DNA of 64,000 nt from NCBI RefSeq assembly GCF_025517535.1, contig NZ_JAOPKC010000005.1:1-64000 (forward strand), given 5' to 3'. The DNA comes from Halapricum hydrolyticum. GTDB taxonomy: Archaea; Halobacteriota; Halobacteria; Halobacteriales; Haloarculaceae. Made by a program: the position numbers and the translations under genes. The notes beneath the pieces are model-generated. The model saw nothing but the letters and a program-made list of their open reading frames with translations, made no database searches and was not told where the DNA came from. This document shows positions 33,417-41,866 of the stretch, piece after piece (within the stretch, counting starts at the first letter, position 1; each line of letters begins with the position of its first letter).

Positions 33417-33486
33417 CGGGCGCTGCAGAAGTGGGCACCTCAGAAGGCTCACTATCAGCCATTGCGACGAGAAGCACTTAAAGGAA

Positions 33487-34323
33487 CTACTCCGAGATCC
33501 CCCAGACGTCGTCGTCCCAGTTTCGGCCGCGGACGTCATAGACGGGCTCGTCGCGGTCGAGGTCGTCGATTCGCTGCCGATCTTCGGCGTCGAGTTCCCA
33601 GCCGAACAGCTCGAAGTTCTGCTGGATGTGCTCCTCGGAGGTCGACCGGGGCAGGACGACCACGTCCTTCTCGATCGCCCACCGGAGAACGACCTGTGCC
33701 GGCGTGCGATCGTGTTTCTCGGCGATGTCCTCGATCGTGGGATCGTCGAGCACCTCTGTGCGGGCCAGCGGCGCGGCGGCCTCGACGACGACGTCGTTGT
33801 CCTGGCAGTATTCGACCAGTTCGGGCCGCTGGAGGTAGGGGTGGAACTCGATCTGGTTGACTGCGATCGGGACGTCCGAGATGTGCAGCGCCGCGGAGAG
33901 CTGATACCGGCTGAAGTTCGAGACGCCGACGTTGCGGACGAGTCCGCGGTCGCGCAGCGTCGCCATCGCGTTCAGGGTCTCCCGTAGCGAGATCGCCGGG
34001 TTCGGCCAGTGGATCAGGTACAGATCCAGGTAGTCCGTTCCCAGTCGGTCCAGCGAGGACTCACAGGCGTCGATCACCGACTCGTAGTCGAGGTTTTTCG
34101 CCAATACTTTCGAGGTCAGGAAGACGTCCTCGCGGTCGTGGTCGGCGAGCACGTCGCCGACCTCGCGCTCGTTGTGATAGCCCTCGGCGGTGTCGACGTG
34201 GGTATAGCCGGCTTCGAGAGCCGCCGAGACGGCTGTCCTGGCCGTGTCGCCGTCGAGTCGGTAGGTCCCTTTGCCGACGACGGGCAATTCACCGTCCGGA
34301 AGCGTGACTGTCGGTACAGACAT
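33487..34323 (-). CDS. Aldo/keto reductase
   Basis: 278 residues from the ATG at 34323 (MSVPTVTLPDGELPVVGKGTYR); a second ATG one codon upstream is equivalent. The AKR barrel is complete, with the catalytic tetrad visible: D in GYTHVDTAEGY, Y of the same motif, K in VFLTSKVL and H in LYLIHWPN. NADPH-binding IEKDVVVLPRSTSEEHI follows. It reduces aldehydes or ketones with NADPH in the cytoplasm. The substrate is unknown. The gene is monocistronic and divergent from the pilus ATPase gene; between them lies about 370 bases with no other gene. Confidence 0.9.
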   Translation of the reverse strand: MSVPTVTLPDGELPVVGKGTYRLDGDTARTAVSAALEAGYTHVDTAEGYHNEREVGDVLADHDREDVFLTSKVLAKNLDYESVIDACESSLDRLGTDYLDLYLIHWPNPAISLRETLNAMATLRDRGLVRNVGVSNFSRYQLSAALHISDVPIAVNQIEFHPYLQRPELVEYCQDNDVVVEAAAPLARTEVLDDPTIEDIAEKHDRTPAQVVLRWAIEKDVVVLPRSTSEEHIQQNFELFGWELDAEDRQRIDDLDRDEPVYDVRGRNWDDDVWGISE

Positions 34324-34695
34324 CATCCGGTAGTTCGGCGCCGACGCTGTAAGGTTCTTCGTTGTCGATCGTCCCAGACTCGCCTGCTCACTGTGCCCGG
34401 ACGACCACGCTACGTTCGGACTGGACGCTCGTGACCTCTCCGAGATAGCGGCTCGTCCTGTCTCTCCAATATGATTTACACTTGTGCCCCTCGTATTTAT
34501 GGACAGCAGGTCCCCGACACTAACTTTCCCCCGTTGGTGTCACCTCCCGGTGTACGCCCCGCCACTGTTGATCGACCGACGGGGACGCCTCATCCGCCTG
34601 GGCGTCCCGCTCTCCGTCCTCTGCTAGATCGTGAGTCGTCTCAGCGTCCATCAGCCACCCGCGAGTTTAAATCCGATCGGGAGACCACACGCGGT
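34324..34695. other. Intergenic region upstream of the pilus ATPase
   Basis: 372 bases between divergent genes. A TTTAAAT element at 34666-34672 lies 27 bases before the pilus ATPase ATG and is the likely promoter. A second AT-rich patch at about 34470-34500 may serve the aldo-keto reductase or an antisense start. Otherwise nothing gene-like is seen. Confidence 0.5.
34666..34672 (+). promoter_or_regulatory. TATA element of the pilus ATPase gene
   Basis: TTTAAAT is centred 27 bases before the ATG at 34696, the position expected for a leaderless start. It supports that ATG over the longer in-frame extension that reaches back to 34471. Confidence 0.55.
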
Positions 34696-36669
34696 ATGTC
34701 CGGACGCACCGCCGGAACGACCGCCCGGTCCGTTGCTGCGTCGCTGGGTGTCGAGTCGTTGCTGGATCCGATCCTACCCGGAGGGGAACCGCCCGCATGC
34801 ACCTGCACGACGACGGTTGCGGACGGCACGTTGCGGGTCGACGCCTCGGACTGCAGTGGCGATCTGGCGGCGTCACCGGCCTGTCGCCGAACAGTCATCG
34901 AGACGATGGTCGACCGTAGCGTCACGGAGCTGAGTGTCCGCGACCGCGGCCTGAAGTACGGCTACAGTGACCGCGCGGTCGACCTGCTGGCCGCTGGGGC
35001 CCGGTTCGTCGACCTGCTCGGCGATCGCCACGACCGGCTGTCGGAGACAGCCGTGACCGATCCGCTTTCGGTCGCCGACGAACTGCGCGACCGCGTCGAT
35101 CCGATCGCGAACATCGCGAGCAGATCCGGGCTGCTCGACGCCGCCGGAAGAATCGATGACTACGAAGCGGTGCTGTCGCCGACGGTCGGGCTGTCGGTCG
35201 GACACTACTTCCTCGATCGGCGCGTCTCGGATCGTGCGTCACTCCGTGACGTTACGTCCCTGGAGACGGGCAGTCGGGCGCGGGTCTACGATCGACCCGA
35301 GGGGGTTCCGCTATACGCGCTCGATCTCGTCGATACGGATCTCGACGCCGAGCAACGCCAGCTCGTCCTGGAGGGGTACGAGGCGATCGCGAAGGGACTG
35401 GTCGACGGCCAGCGACTGGCCTCGGAAGCGATCAAATACGTCGCCGACGGATCGGTCGACCCGCGCGTGACAGCGGTGCTCGAGAAACACACGAGCGGCT
35501 ACGGGATCCTGGAGGACTTTTTCGCCGATCCGCGCGTGACCGACGTGTACGTCACGTCGCCGGTCACGACCAATCCGGTCCGGGTCGTCGTCGATGGCGA
35601 GCTCCTCTCCTCGAACGTCTACGTGACCCGGAGCGGTGGGGGTGCGCTGGCCTCGCGAGTGCGAAAGACGAGCGGACGCGCGTTCTCTCGGGCCAGTCCG
35701 ACTATCGACGCCACGGCGTCGCTGAACAACGGAACCGGCATCCGGATCGCCGGTGTGACCGATCCAGTCGCCGACGGGGCCGCCTTCGCGTTTCGCGAAC
35801 GAGCCGAGGACGCGTTCACGCTTCCGGCGCTGATCGCGAACGGGACGCTCACGGCCGAGGCCGCGGCGTTCCTCTCGGTGGCCGTCGAGCGAAACGCCGC
35901 GACGCTGATCGCGGGGACGCGCGGCGCCGGGAAGACGACGCTACTCGGGACGCTCATGTACGAACTCGCGCCCGGGACCCGGACGGTCGTCATCGAGGAT
36001 ACGCCGGAACTCCCGGTCGAACAGCTCCAGCGAGTCGATCGCGACGTACAGGCGTTGCGAACCGGGACCGGCGACGGTCCCGAGATCACCGTCGTCGACG
36101 CGCTCCGGACGGCGCTCCGACTCGGAGACGGGGCTCTCGTCGTCGGGGAGATCCGCGGCGAGGAAGCACAGGTCCTCTACGAGGCGATGCGCGTCGGGGC
36201 AAACGCCAACGCAGTCCTCGGAACGATCCACGGCGACGGCGCGGCCGACGTCTACGAGCGCGTGGTGTCGGACCTGGACGTGCCGCCGTCGTCGTTCAGC
36301 GCGACGGATCTCGTCGTGACCGTCCAGGCGTATCAGACACCTGATGGCCGCACGCGTCGACTCTCCCGGATCGAGGAAGTCGTCGAAGAGAACGGGGAGC
36401 TTCGGTTCGAACCGCTGTACGAACCTATCGGTGACGAGGCGACGTCGACAGACCGGATCGGCCGCGGTGAGAGTCGACTCGTGGGACAACTCGCGAAGCC
36501 GACCGAGGAGTACGCCGATCTCGTCGCGCTCGTCGACGCACGCAGGCAGTCGCTCGCTGACCTCGCGGCGGACGGCACGACAGACCCCCGTGAAGTCGCC
36601 GTCGCCTACGGAAACCGGGGCACCGGTCAGCCAGCCAACCGCCCGACTGCGGTCGGGGACCCGTGGTGA
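34696..36669 (+). CDS. Type IV pilus / type II secretion-type ATPase (PilB/TadA-like)
   Basis: 657 residues from the ATG at 34696. The N-terminal 270 residues are a haloarchaeal-type extension with cysteines (PPACTCTT, ASDC, SPACR) that may bind zinc. The ATPase domain has Walker A AGTRGAGKTT (407-415), an Asp box near VVIEDTPELPVEQL, Walker B GALVVGEIRGEEA and a His box GTIHGDGA. It powers pilin extrusion together with the TadC-like membrane protein immediately downstream (four-base gap). The length and the cysteine-bearing extension match the haloarchaeal pilus ATPase group rather than the archaellum FlaI. It may drive an adhesive pilus or a secretion system. Confidence 0.88.
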   Translation: MSGRTAGTTARSVAASLGVESLLDPILPGGEPPACTCTTTVADGTLRVDASDCSGDLAASPACRRTVIETMVDRSVTELSVRDRGLKYGYSDRAVDLLAAGARFVDLLGDRHDRLSETAVTDPLSVADELRDRVDPIANIASRSGLLDAAGRIDDYEAVLSPTVGLSVGHYFLDRRVSDRASLRDVTSLETGSRARVYDRPEGVPLYALDLVDTDLDAEQRQLVLEGYEAIAKGLVDGQRLASEAIKYVADGSVDPRVTAVLEKHTSGYGILEDFFADPRVTDVYVTSPVTTNPVRVVVDGELLSSNVYVTRSGGGALASRVRKTSGRAFSRASPTIDATASLNNGTGIRIAGVTDPVADGAAFAFRERAEDAFTLPALIANGTLTAEAAAFLSVAVERNAATLIAGTRGAGKTTLLGTLMYELAPGTRTVVIEDTPELPVEQLQRVDRDVQALRTGTGDGPEITVVDALRTALRLGDGALVVGEIRGEEAQVLYEAMRVGANANAVLGTIHGDGAADVYERVVSDLDVPPSSFSATDLVVTVQAYQTPDGRTRRLSRIEEVVEENGELRFEPLYEPIGDEATSTDRIGRGESRLVGQLAKPTEEYADLVALVDARRQSLADLAADGTTDPREVAVAYGNRGTGQPANRPTAVGDPW

Positions 36670-36673
36670 GAAC

Positions 36674-38380
36674 ATGCTCGTGGCCATCATCGAACTGCTC
36701 GCCCTCCTCGCCCCGGTCGACGCGGAGCCGTCGGACGAACTCGCGTACGCAGTCGCGTTCATCGAGGCGCCGTACGACCCGGAGACGGTCGTTCGGGCCG
36801 GATACGGTGCCGGAATCGTCGGCGTCGTGTCGGGCGTCGGGCTGTTCGCTTCCGTGCCCACGCCGCCACTGGTCGCCGTGCTGGTAACGCTCGCACTGGC
36901 ACTGGGCTCGGTCCACGCGGTGCACGAACTCCCGGCGCTGCTCGCGGCGTTCAAGCGCGCCCGGGCACTGGGGGATGCTCCGAACCTCATCGGGCGTGCC
37001 GTCTTGCGGATGGAGATCCACCCGGCCACCGAGACGGCGGTCGCGTTCGCCGCCGAGACGGGTCGGGGACCGCTCTCTGCCAGTCTCCAGTCGAGTATCG
37101 ATCGGGCGATGGGAACGCCCCAGACGGGGCTGATCGAGTTCGCCGAGAACTGGGCCGACGATTTCCCGGCGCTGCGACGAGCCGCACATCTGCTTTCGAC
37201 GGCCGAAAACGCACCGGACGGCGAGCGTGCACGCACGCTCGATCGGTCTTTGGAGGCGATACTCGACGGGACGCGCGAGCAGATGGCCGACTTCACGAAC
37301 GCGATCCGTGGACCGACGACCGGGCTGTACGCGTTCGGCGTGATGATCCCGATGGCAGCCATCGCACTGGTTCCTGCCGCGGCGATGGCCGGCGTGCCGG
37401 TGTCAGTCTGGGCGTTCGTCGTCCTCTACGACGTCGTCTTGCCGGCGGTGCTGATCGGGGCCAGCGTCTGGCTGCTCGTGCGACGCCCGGTCGCTTTCCC
37501 ACCGCCACGGGTCGATCGTAGCCATCCCGACGTGCCCGATCGGCTGTGGCTGCCGTTCGTGATCGGACCCGTCGTTGGCGCGATCGGGTACGTCGTCCCC
37601 TCGCTGTTCGGCGTCGGGTATCTCTCGCCCGTCGCTGGCGGGGGGATGGGGGTCGGGGGCTTTCTGCTGTCGTATTTCGACCCGATCACCGACGTGCGCG
37701 AGTACGTTCGGAACGTCGAAGCCCACCTCACGGACGCGCTGTATCTCGTCGGCCGTCAGGTCTCGGAGGGCGAAGCCGTCGAGGCCGCGCTCGGACAGGC
37801 CGGCGATCGCGTCCCCGCTGAAACGGGTGCGGTCTTCGAACGGGCCGCCGGCGTCCAGAAGCGGCTCCATCTCACCGTCGAGGAGGCGTTCTTCGGGGAA
37901 TACGGTGCACTCAGGGACATCCCGAGCGCTCGCGCACACGGGACGGCGTCGCTGCTCTCGATCGCGGCCGAAGAGGGGCAGCCCGCCGGTCGTGCCGTCG
38001 TCTCGATGGCCGACCACCTCGAAGAACTCCAGGAGGTCGAAAGCGAGGCCAGGCGCCAGCTCTCGACGGTCACCGGGACGCTCGATACGACCGCTGCGTA
38101 TTTCGGCCCGCTCATCGCCGGGACGGTGCTGGCGCTTGCGGACGTGATCGGCACGACCGATTCAGTCGGCCAATTCGGGGCCGAACCGCTGGCGACCGAA
38201 CCGCTCGGGCTCGTCGTCGGCGTCTACGTCCTCATCATGTCTGTCGTGCTGACGACGCTCTCGGTCGGACTCCGGCACGGTCTCGATCGTCCGCTGGTCG
38301 GCTATCGCGTCGGCCGATCGCTGCTGACCGCGATGCCGCTGTACGTCGGATCGGTCGTGCTCGTCGGACAGCTGATGTGA
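36674..38380 (+). CDS. Type II/IV secretion system F-domain membrane protein (TadC/PilC-like)
   Basis: 568 residues, starting four bases after the ATPase stop. Two T2SSF-type halves are seen (about 110-260 and 350-530), each with a helical cytoplasmic bundle, flanked by membrane segments: LFASVPTPPLVAVLVTLALALG, GVMIPMAAIALVPAAAMAG, WAFVVLYDVVLPAVLIGAS, LPFVIGPVVGAIGYVV, and two at the C terminus. It is the membrane platform on which the ATPase acts. The pair is a standard archaeal pilus core. The following small genes are pilus-associated in comparable loci. Confidence 0.85.
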   Translation: MLVAIIELLALLAPVDAEPSDELAYAVAFIEAPYDPETVVRAGYGAGIVGVVSGVGLFASVPTPPLVAVLVTLALALGSVHAVHELPALLAAFKRARALGDAPNLIGRAVLRMEIHPATETAVAFAAETGRGPLSASLQSSIDRAMGTPQTGLIEFAENWADDFPALRRAAHLLSTAENAPDGERARTLDRSLEAILDGTREQMADFTNAIRGPTTGLYAFGVMIPMAAIALVPAAAMAGVPVSVWAFVVLYDVVLPAVLIGASVWLLVRRPVAFPPPRVDRSHPDVPDRLWLPFVIGPVVGAIGYVVPSLFGVGYLSPVAGGGMGVGGFLLSYFDPITDVREYVRNVEAHLTDALYLVGRQVSEGEAVEAALGQAGDRVPAETGAVFERAAGVQKRLHLTVEEAFFGEYGALRDIPSARAHGTASLLSIAAEEGQPAGRAVVSMADHLEELQEVESEARRQLSTVTGTLDTTAAYFGPLIAGTVLALADVIGTTDSVGQFGAEPLATEPLGLVVGVYVLIMSVVLTTLSVGLRHGLDRPLVGYRVGRSLLTAMPLYVGSVVLVGQLM

Positions 38381-38383
38381 CGA

Positions 38384-38390
38384 TTTATAT
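38384..38390 (+). promoter_or_regulatory. TATA element before the first small pilus-associated gene
   Basis: TTTATAT lies 27 bases before the ATG at 38414. The small genes can therefore be transcribed independently of the ATPase-TadC pair even though they follow at 33 bases. Confidence 0.5.
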
Positions 38391-38413
38391 GTGATCGCCG
38401 GACCAGCGACGGT

Positions 38414-38929
38414 ATGGATCTGGAAGCACCGGCCGACGCCTGGTACGTCTGGGTGGGTGTCGCCCTGGTGAGCGTCGCCGCGATGGGGATCGCGCTCGGG
38501 TTTCCGTCGGGGCCACCGCCGGACGCGAACGCGGCCGCCAACGCCATCGACCGCGCCGCCGGCAGCGCCCACGAGGGGAGCGCGACCTACGACCACGACG
38601 CTCGCTTCTACTGGATCGACGGGGAGCGCATCGCGATGCAAAACGAGCACGGCGTCACGAAGGCGACGCTCGCATACGGTCCCGTCGTCCCGATCGGGGA
38701 CGACCTGGAACTCGAACGCGTCCTCCACGGCGAGCGTCTCACCGACGTGTATCCTTCGAACGCTACCAGATCACCGCAGCGGCAATTCGACGAGGACGTC
38801 GCGGCCGCGCTGGCGAGCGTCGATTCGGTCGATCCGGAGTGGCGTGCTGCCGGGGAGACGCTGTCCGTGCGCGTCGTCGATTACGAGGTCGGAGGAGGTG
38901 AGCGCCGTGCCGTCCTCCTCACGATGTGA
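38414..38929 (+). CDS. Pilus-locus protein with one N-terminal membrane segment (DUF7283-like)
   Basis: 171 residues. Residues about 10-30 (VWVGVALVSVAAMGIALGF) are a single membrane segment close to the N terminus, with the remaining 140 residues outside. No class III pilin peptidase site is obvious. The stretch GPPPDANAAANAIDRAAGS after the anchor is typical of the haloarchaeal DUF7283 group as I remember it. It follows the TadC-like gene with its own TATA element, and overlaps the next gene by 23 bases. It is probably a structural or assembly protein of the pilus. Confidence 0.65.
   Translation: MDLEAPADAWYVWVGVALVSVAAMGIALGFPSGPPPDANAAANAIDRAAGSAHEGSATYDHDARFYWIDGERIAMQNEHGVTKATLAYGPVVPIGDDLELERVLHGERLTDVYPSNATRSPQRQFDEDVAAALASVDSVDPEWRAAGETLSVRVVDYEVGGGERRAVLLTM
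38891..38896 (+). promoter_or_regulatory. Shine-Dalgarno that decides a GTG start
   Basis: GGAGGA sits inside the upstream gene, ten bases before the GTG at 38907. A second GTG (38898) is too close to use it. Internal ribosome-binding sites of this strength are uncommon in haloarchaea, where most genes are leaderless. Confidence 0.5.
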
Positions 38930-39371
38930 TCGTGGACAGACCGAGCCGATCGCGGCACTGTTCGCCGTCGTGGTGATCGCGATCGCGATCACGACGTACG
39001 GGGGTGTGCTAATGGATCTGCTGCCCGGACAGTCCGATCGAGCGCCGGCGGACGTGACGGCGGAACGCGTCTGGGGACAGCTCGAACGTGACGGCGTCTA
39101 CGACACCGGGACGCTATCGAACCCGTCGAACGCGGTCGATCGCTCGGCGCTACCCCGGGGATTCAACGTCTACGTCGACGTCACGTATCTCACCGACGAC
39201 GGATGGGACGCAGACGGCGAGGCGATGTACGCACCGGACGGGAGTGTCTATGACGCCGGTTCTGTCGACCCACCGGAACGGGCTGACGTGTTCGTGCGGC
39301 CGATCCCCGTTCGAACGTCTCCGGGAGTCGTCGAAACCGGGCGCCTGTCCGTCGCTGTCTGGGAGCGGTAG
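38907..39371 (+). CDS. Pilin-like membrane protein starting with GTG (DUF7285-like)
   Basis: 154 residues from a GTG at 38907, chosen because a GGAGGA ribosome-binding site lies ten bases before it and because this start places the charged turn RCDRGQTEPIAAL just before the hydrophobic segment ALFAVVVIAIAITTYGGVL. The RGQTEP plus hydrophobic core looks like a haloarchaeal pilin or pseudopilin, of the group annotated DUF7285 as I remember. The gene overlaps the preceding one by 23 bases, so it is read in the same message and coupled. The external part is acidic and beta-rich. Confidence 0.65.
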   Translation: MPSSSRCDRGQTEPIAALFAVVVIAIAITTYGGVLMDLLPGQSDRAPADVTAERVWGQLERDGVYDTGTLSNPSNAVDRSALPRGFNVYVDVTYLTDDGWDADGEAMYAPDGSVYDAGSVDPPERADVFVRPIPVRTSPGVVETGRLSVAVWER

Positions 39372-39518
39372 TCGACTGCCGGCACTGTCCGAACGTGGAC
39401 TGGATACGTGTCTGTCACGCACCCGATCGCCTCGTCTTCGTATTTAAAACGTTGGATGAATTTACTGTATCAGATGTATATCGACATTAATTTAGTTGAC
39501 GAGAGATATCGTGGTCGT

Positions 39519-40667
39519 ATGGGGGATATCGCGGTCGAGATCCTGTTGGGGATCTCGTTCGGACTGCTCGCCGGCATGCTGCCGGCGATCGCGTTGGGGG
39601 TACTGCATGCGATAGTCACGTCCGTCACCGATCGGGGGGTTCCGGCGTCGGGTACCGCGTTGCTCGCACTGCCGTCGGTCGGCGCGAGCGCGTCCTACGC
39701 CGACGTGATCGCATTCGAGACTGACCTGGCCGCCCGGTGCGCGGTCGTGCTCGTCGTCGGCGTGTTGCTGTCGGTGTTCGCCGCGAGTCAGGGCGAGCGG
39801 ATCGCACGGACACTCCCGCGAAACGTGGGTGCCGCCGTCAGACCGGAGCGGACGCTTTCGGCGGACGCGATCGACGGGATCGACGGACTCGGACAGGTAA
39901 CGGTGCGGCCAGCCAGCCGGGTCCGCGATCTGGAGGGGCATCCGCCGCTGCCGCCGGCGCTCCGTACCCGGATCGCCGACGATAGCTGGCGTTTCCCGGC
40001 CGACCTCCCGTTATCGGAGATCGCGTCCCGTCTCGAAGCGACGCTCGTCACCGAGTACGATCTCGAGGCCGTCTCCGTCGACATCGACCCGCAGGGCCGG
40101 GCGACGATCGCGGCGGCACCGCCGTCGAAGGCTCTCGCGTCGCGACTCCGGGCGGACCACAGAGCAGTCTCGGTACGCGCGATCGCGCCGACCGGGCTCT
40201 CGCCCGGGGACGCCGTCGTCGTTCACACGAACGGATTGTCGGTCGACGGGACCGTCCTCGACGTCGGGGCGGGTCCGGCGGAGACTGATCACGACGGTAC
40301 CGCCGCCGGTGGCGAGACGCGCATCACGCTCGGCGTGCCGACCGCAGACGCAGGCGAACTGCTGGGGGTGGACCGGGCCCACGTCGTCGTGACCTCGGAC
40401 GGGACGACGAGCGCCTTCGAAGCCTTCCGTGCGCTCTCACGGGCAGGTCGATCCGTTCGGAAGGTGCTCGTCGGCGAGGGAGATCCGACCGAACTCCGCA
40501 GCGACGACGTCGACGTGCTCGCGGTCGAGGCGCTCGATGGCGGATGGCTGTTCGCGCCGGCGCACGAGGCACTGGAGCCGGGCCGGACTGCGTTCGTCGC
40601 TGGAACGACGGGAAGCGACGTCCTCAGGCGCTTCGACGCGAGACGACACGGGGATGATGGCTCGTGA
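39519..40667 (+). CDS. Membrane protein with a TrkA-C-like regulatory end (first of pair)
   Basis: 382 residues from the ATG at 39519; a longer frame begins at 39408 in AT-rich sequence that also holds a TATA-like element (TTTAAAA at 39443-39449). Two to three membrane segments lie in the first 100 residues (VEILLGISFGLLAGMLPAIALGVL and CAVVLVVGVLLSVFAAS). The soluble remainder has two regions; its end (LDGGWLFAPAHEALEPGRTAFVAGTTGSDVL) resembles the RCK_C/TrkA-C fold that binds cyclic dinucleotides or other ligands. There is no Rossmann RCK_N domain or channel filter. It overlaps the next gene by four bases. Confidence 0.65.
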   Translation: MGDIAVEILLGISFGLLAGMLPAIALGVLHAIVTSVTDRGVPASGTALLALPSVGASASYADVIAFETDLAARCAVVLVVGVLLSVFAASQGERIARTLPRNVGAAVRPERTLSADAIDGIDGLGQVTVRPASRVRDLEGHPPLPPALRTRIADDSWRFPADLPLSEIASRLEATLVTEYDLEAVSVDIDPQGRATIAAAPPSKALASRLRADHRAVSVRAIAPTGLSPGDAVVVHTNGLSVDGTVLDVGAGPAETDHDGTAAGGETRITLGVPTADAGELLGVDRAHVVVTSDGTTSAFEAFRALSRAGRSVRKVLVGEGDPTELRSDDVDVLAVEALDGGWLFAPAHEALEPGRTAFVAGTTGSDVLRRFDARRHGDDGS

Positions 40668-41833
40668 TCCCGCTGGCGATCGTCAGTGAGTGGACGATTC
40701 GAGCACTCGTCCGGATACTCGGATTCGGATTGCTCGCCGGCGTCGTCGCTGTCACCGTCGCGTTCGTCTACCGGTGGTACAGCCGGGGGCGACTCTCGCT
40801 CGGTGTCGGCCTGTTCGCCGGCCTGTCGATTCCCTCGGCGTGGCTGTACGCCGGGACGGCGGCCGGTGGGCCGCTCGTGTCCCCGACGCCGCTGTTCCAT
40901 CGGGCGAGTGGCGCGTACGTCCTCGGCGTGTTCGCCACCGCCGCGATCGCTGCCGAGGCCGGTCGCCGGACCGGCGATCGACTCGCGTGTGACGTCTACG
41001 ACATCGACGACGTGGCCGGCCGCGGGGCAGCGGCGGCGCTCGTTCGCGCTGCCAGTCTCGCAGTGTCCGTGACCGTCCCGGACACGATCGAACGACTCGA
41101 CGGCTACGAACCGATCGGAGAGCCGACGCGAGCCAGACTGGCCGACAGGACCATGCTGTTTCCGCGCCGGCTCGACGCCGACCAACTCGGTGATCGGCTC
41201 GCCGAACGCGTCCGGGACGACTTCGACGTCGAGTACGTCCACGCGGAGGTCGCACTCGGCGGGACGGTCGAGCGGTTCGCGGTCGGCGCACGCCCGAGCG
41301 GGCTCAGCCCCCGCCTTCCGCCCGGTGTGAGTGCCGTCGGTATCGAGGCCGATCCGCCCGCATCCGTCGGATCGGGCGATCCGGTCGAGGTCTGGCACGA
41401 CCGCGGCGACGCGACCCAGCCGGTTGCGACCGGCAGCGTCCGCGCGACCGACGGCGACGTGACGACGGCCGTGGTCGATACCGACGACGCGCTCGCACTC
41501 GACGGCGACCGACAGTATCGACTGCTCGTGCGCCCGGCCGCGGTTGAGGACGCCCGCGAACTGGCCGAGCACGTCTGGGAGAGTGAGGCGACGGTGACGA
41601 CCACGACGGTCTCGTCCGGCGATCTGCTCGAGGGGGAGTTCGTCGGATGGCTGCCAGGAGCGGTCCTCCTGATCGAGCGAAGCGACGAGGCGATCCCGTT
41701 TCCCGAGGCGAGCGTGACGCTGCAGGCCGGCGACTCGCTGTACGTCCTCGGGATGCCGGCCCAGCATCAGGAACTGGCCGAATACGACCCGGACGCCGAT
41801 CGGGCTCCACCGGAAGAAGCGTCCGAGCTGTAG
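40664..41833 (+). CDS. Membrane protein with a TrkA-C-like regulatory end (second of pair)
   Basis: 389 residues, overlapping the preceding gene by ATGA-type four bases. Three hydrophobic segments (LVRILGFGLLAGVVAVTVAFVY, LGVGLFAGLSIPSAWLYAG and GAYVLGVFATAAIAA) are followed by a soluble half. The C-terminal 70 residues (LLIERSDEAIPFPEASVTLQAGDSLYVLG and on) are a clear RCK_C/TrkA-C pattern. It is a divergent paralog of the first. Pairs like this occur in haloarchaea beside potassium transport genes, and a PhoU-TrkA-C protein lies at 62725-63939. The function is probably ion-transport regulation, inferred from that domain only. Confidence 0.7.
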   Translation: MIPLAIVSEWTIRALVRILGFGLLAGVVAVTVAFVYRWYSRGRLSLGVGLFAGLSIPSAWLYAGTAAGGPLVSPTPLFHRASGAYVLGVFATAAIAAEAGRRTGDRLACDVYDIDDVAGRGAAAALVRAASLAVSVTVPDTIERLDGYEPIGEPTRARLADRTMLFPRRLDADQLGDRLAERVRDDFDVEYVHAEVALGGTVERFAVGARPSGLSPRLPPGVSAVGIEADPPASVGSGDPVEVWHDRGDATQPVATGSVRATDGDVTTAVVDTDDALALDGDRQYRLLVRPAAVEDARELAEHVWESEATVTTTTVSSGDLLEGEFVGWLPGAVLLIERSDEAIPFPEASVTLQAGDSLYVLGMPAQHQELAEYDPDADRAPPEEASEL

Positions 41834-41866
41834 CGAAACGACGGGTCCGCAGCCGAACCGGTACGA

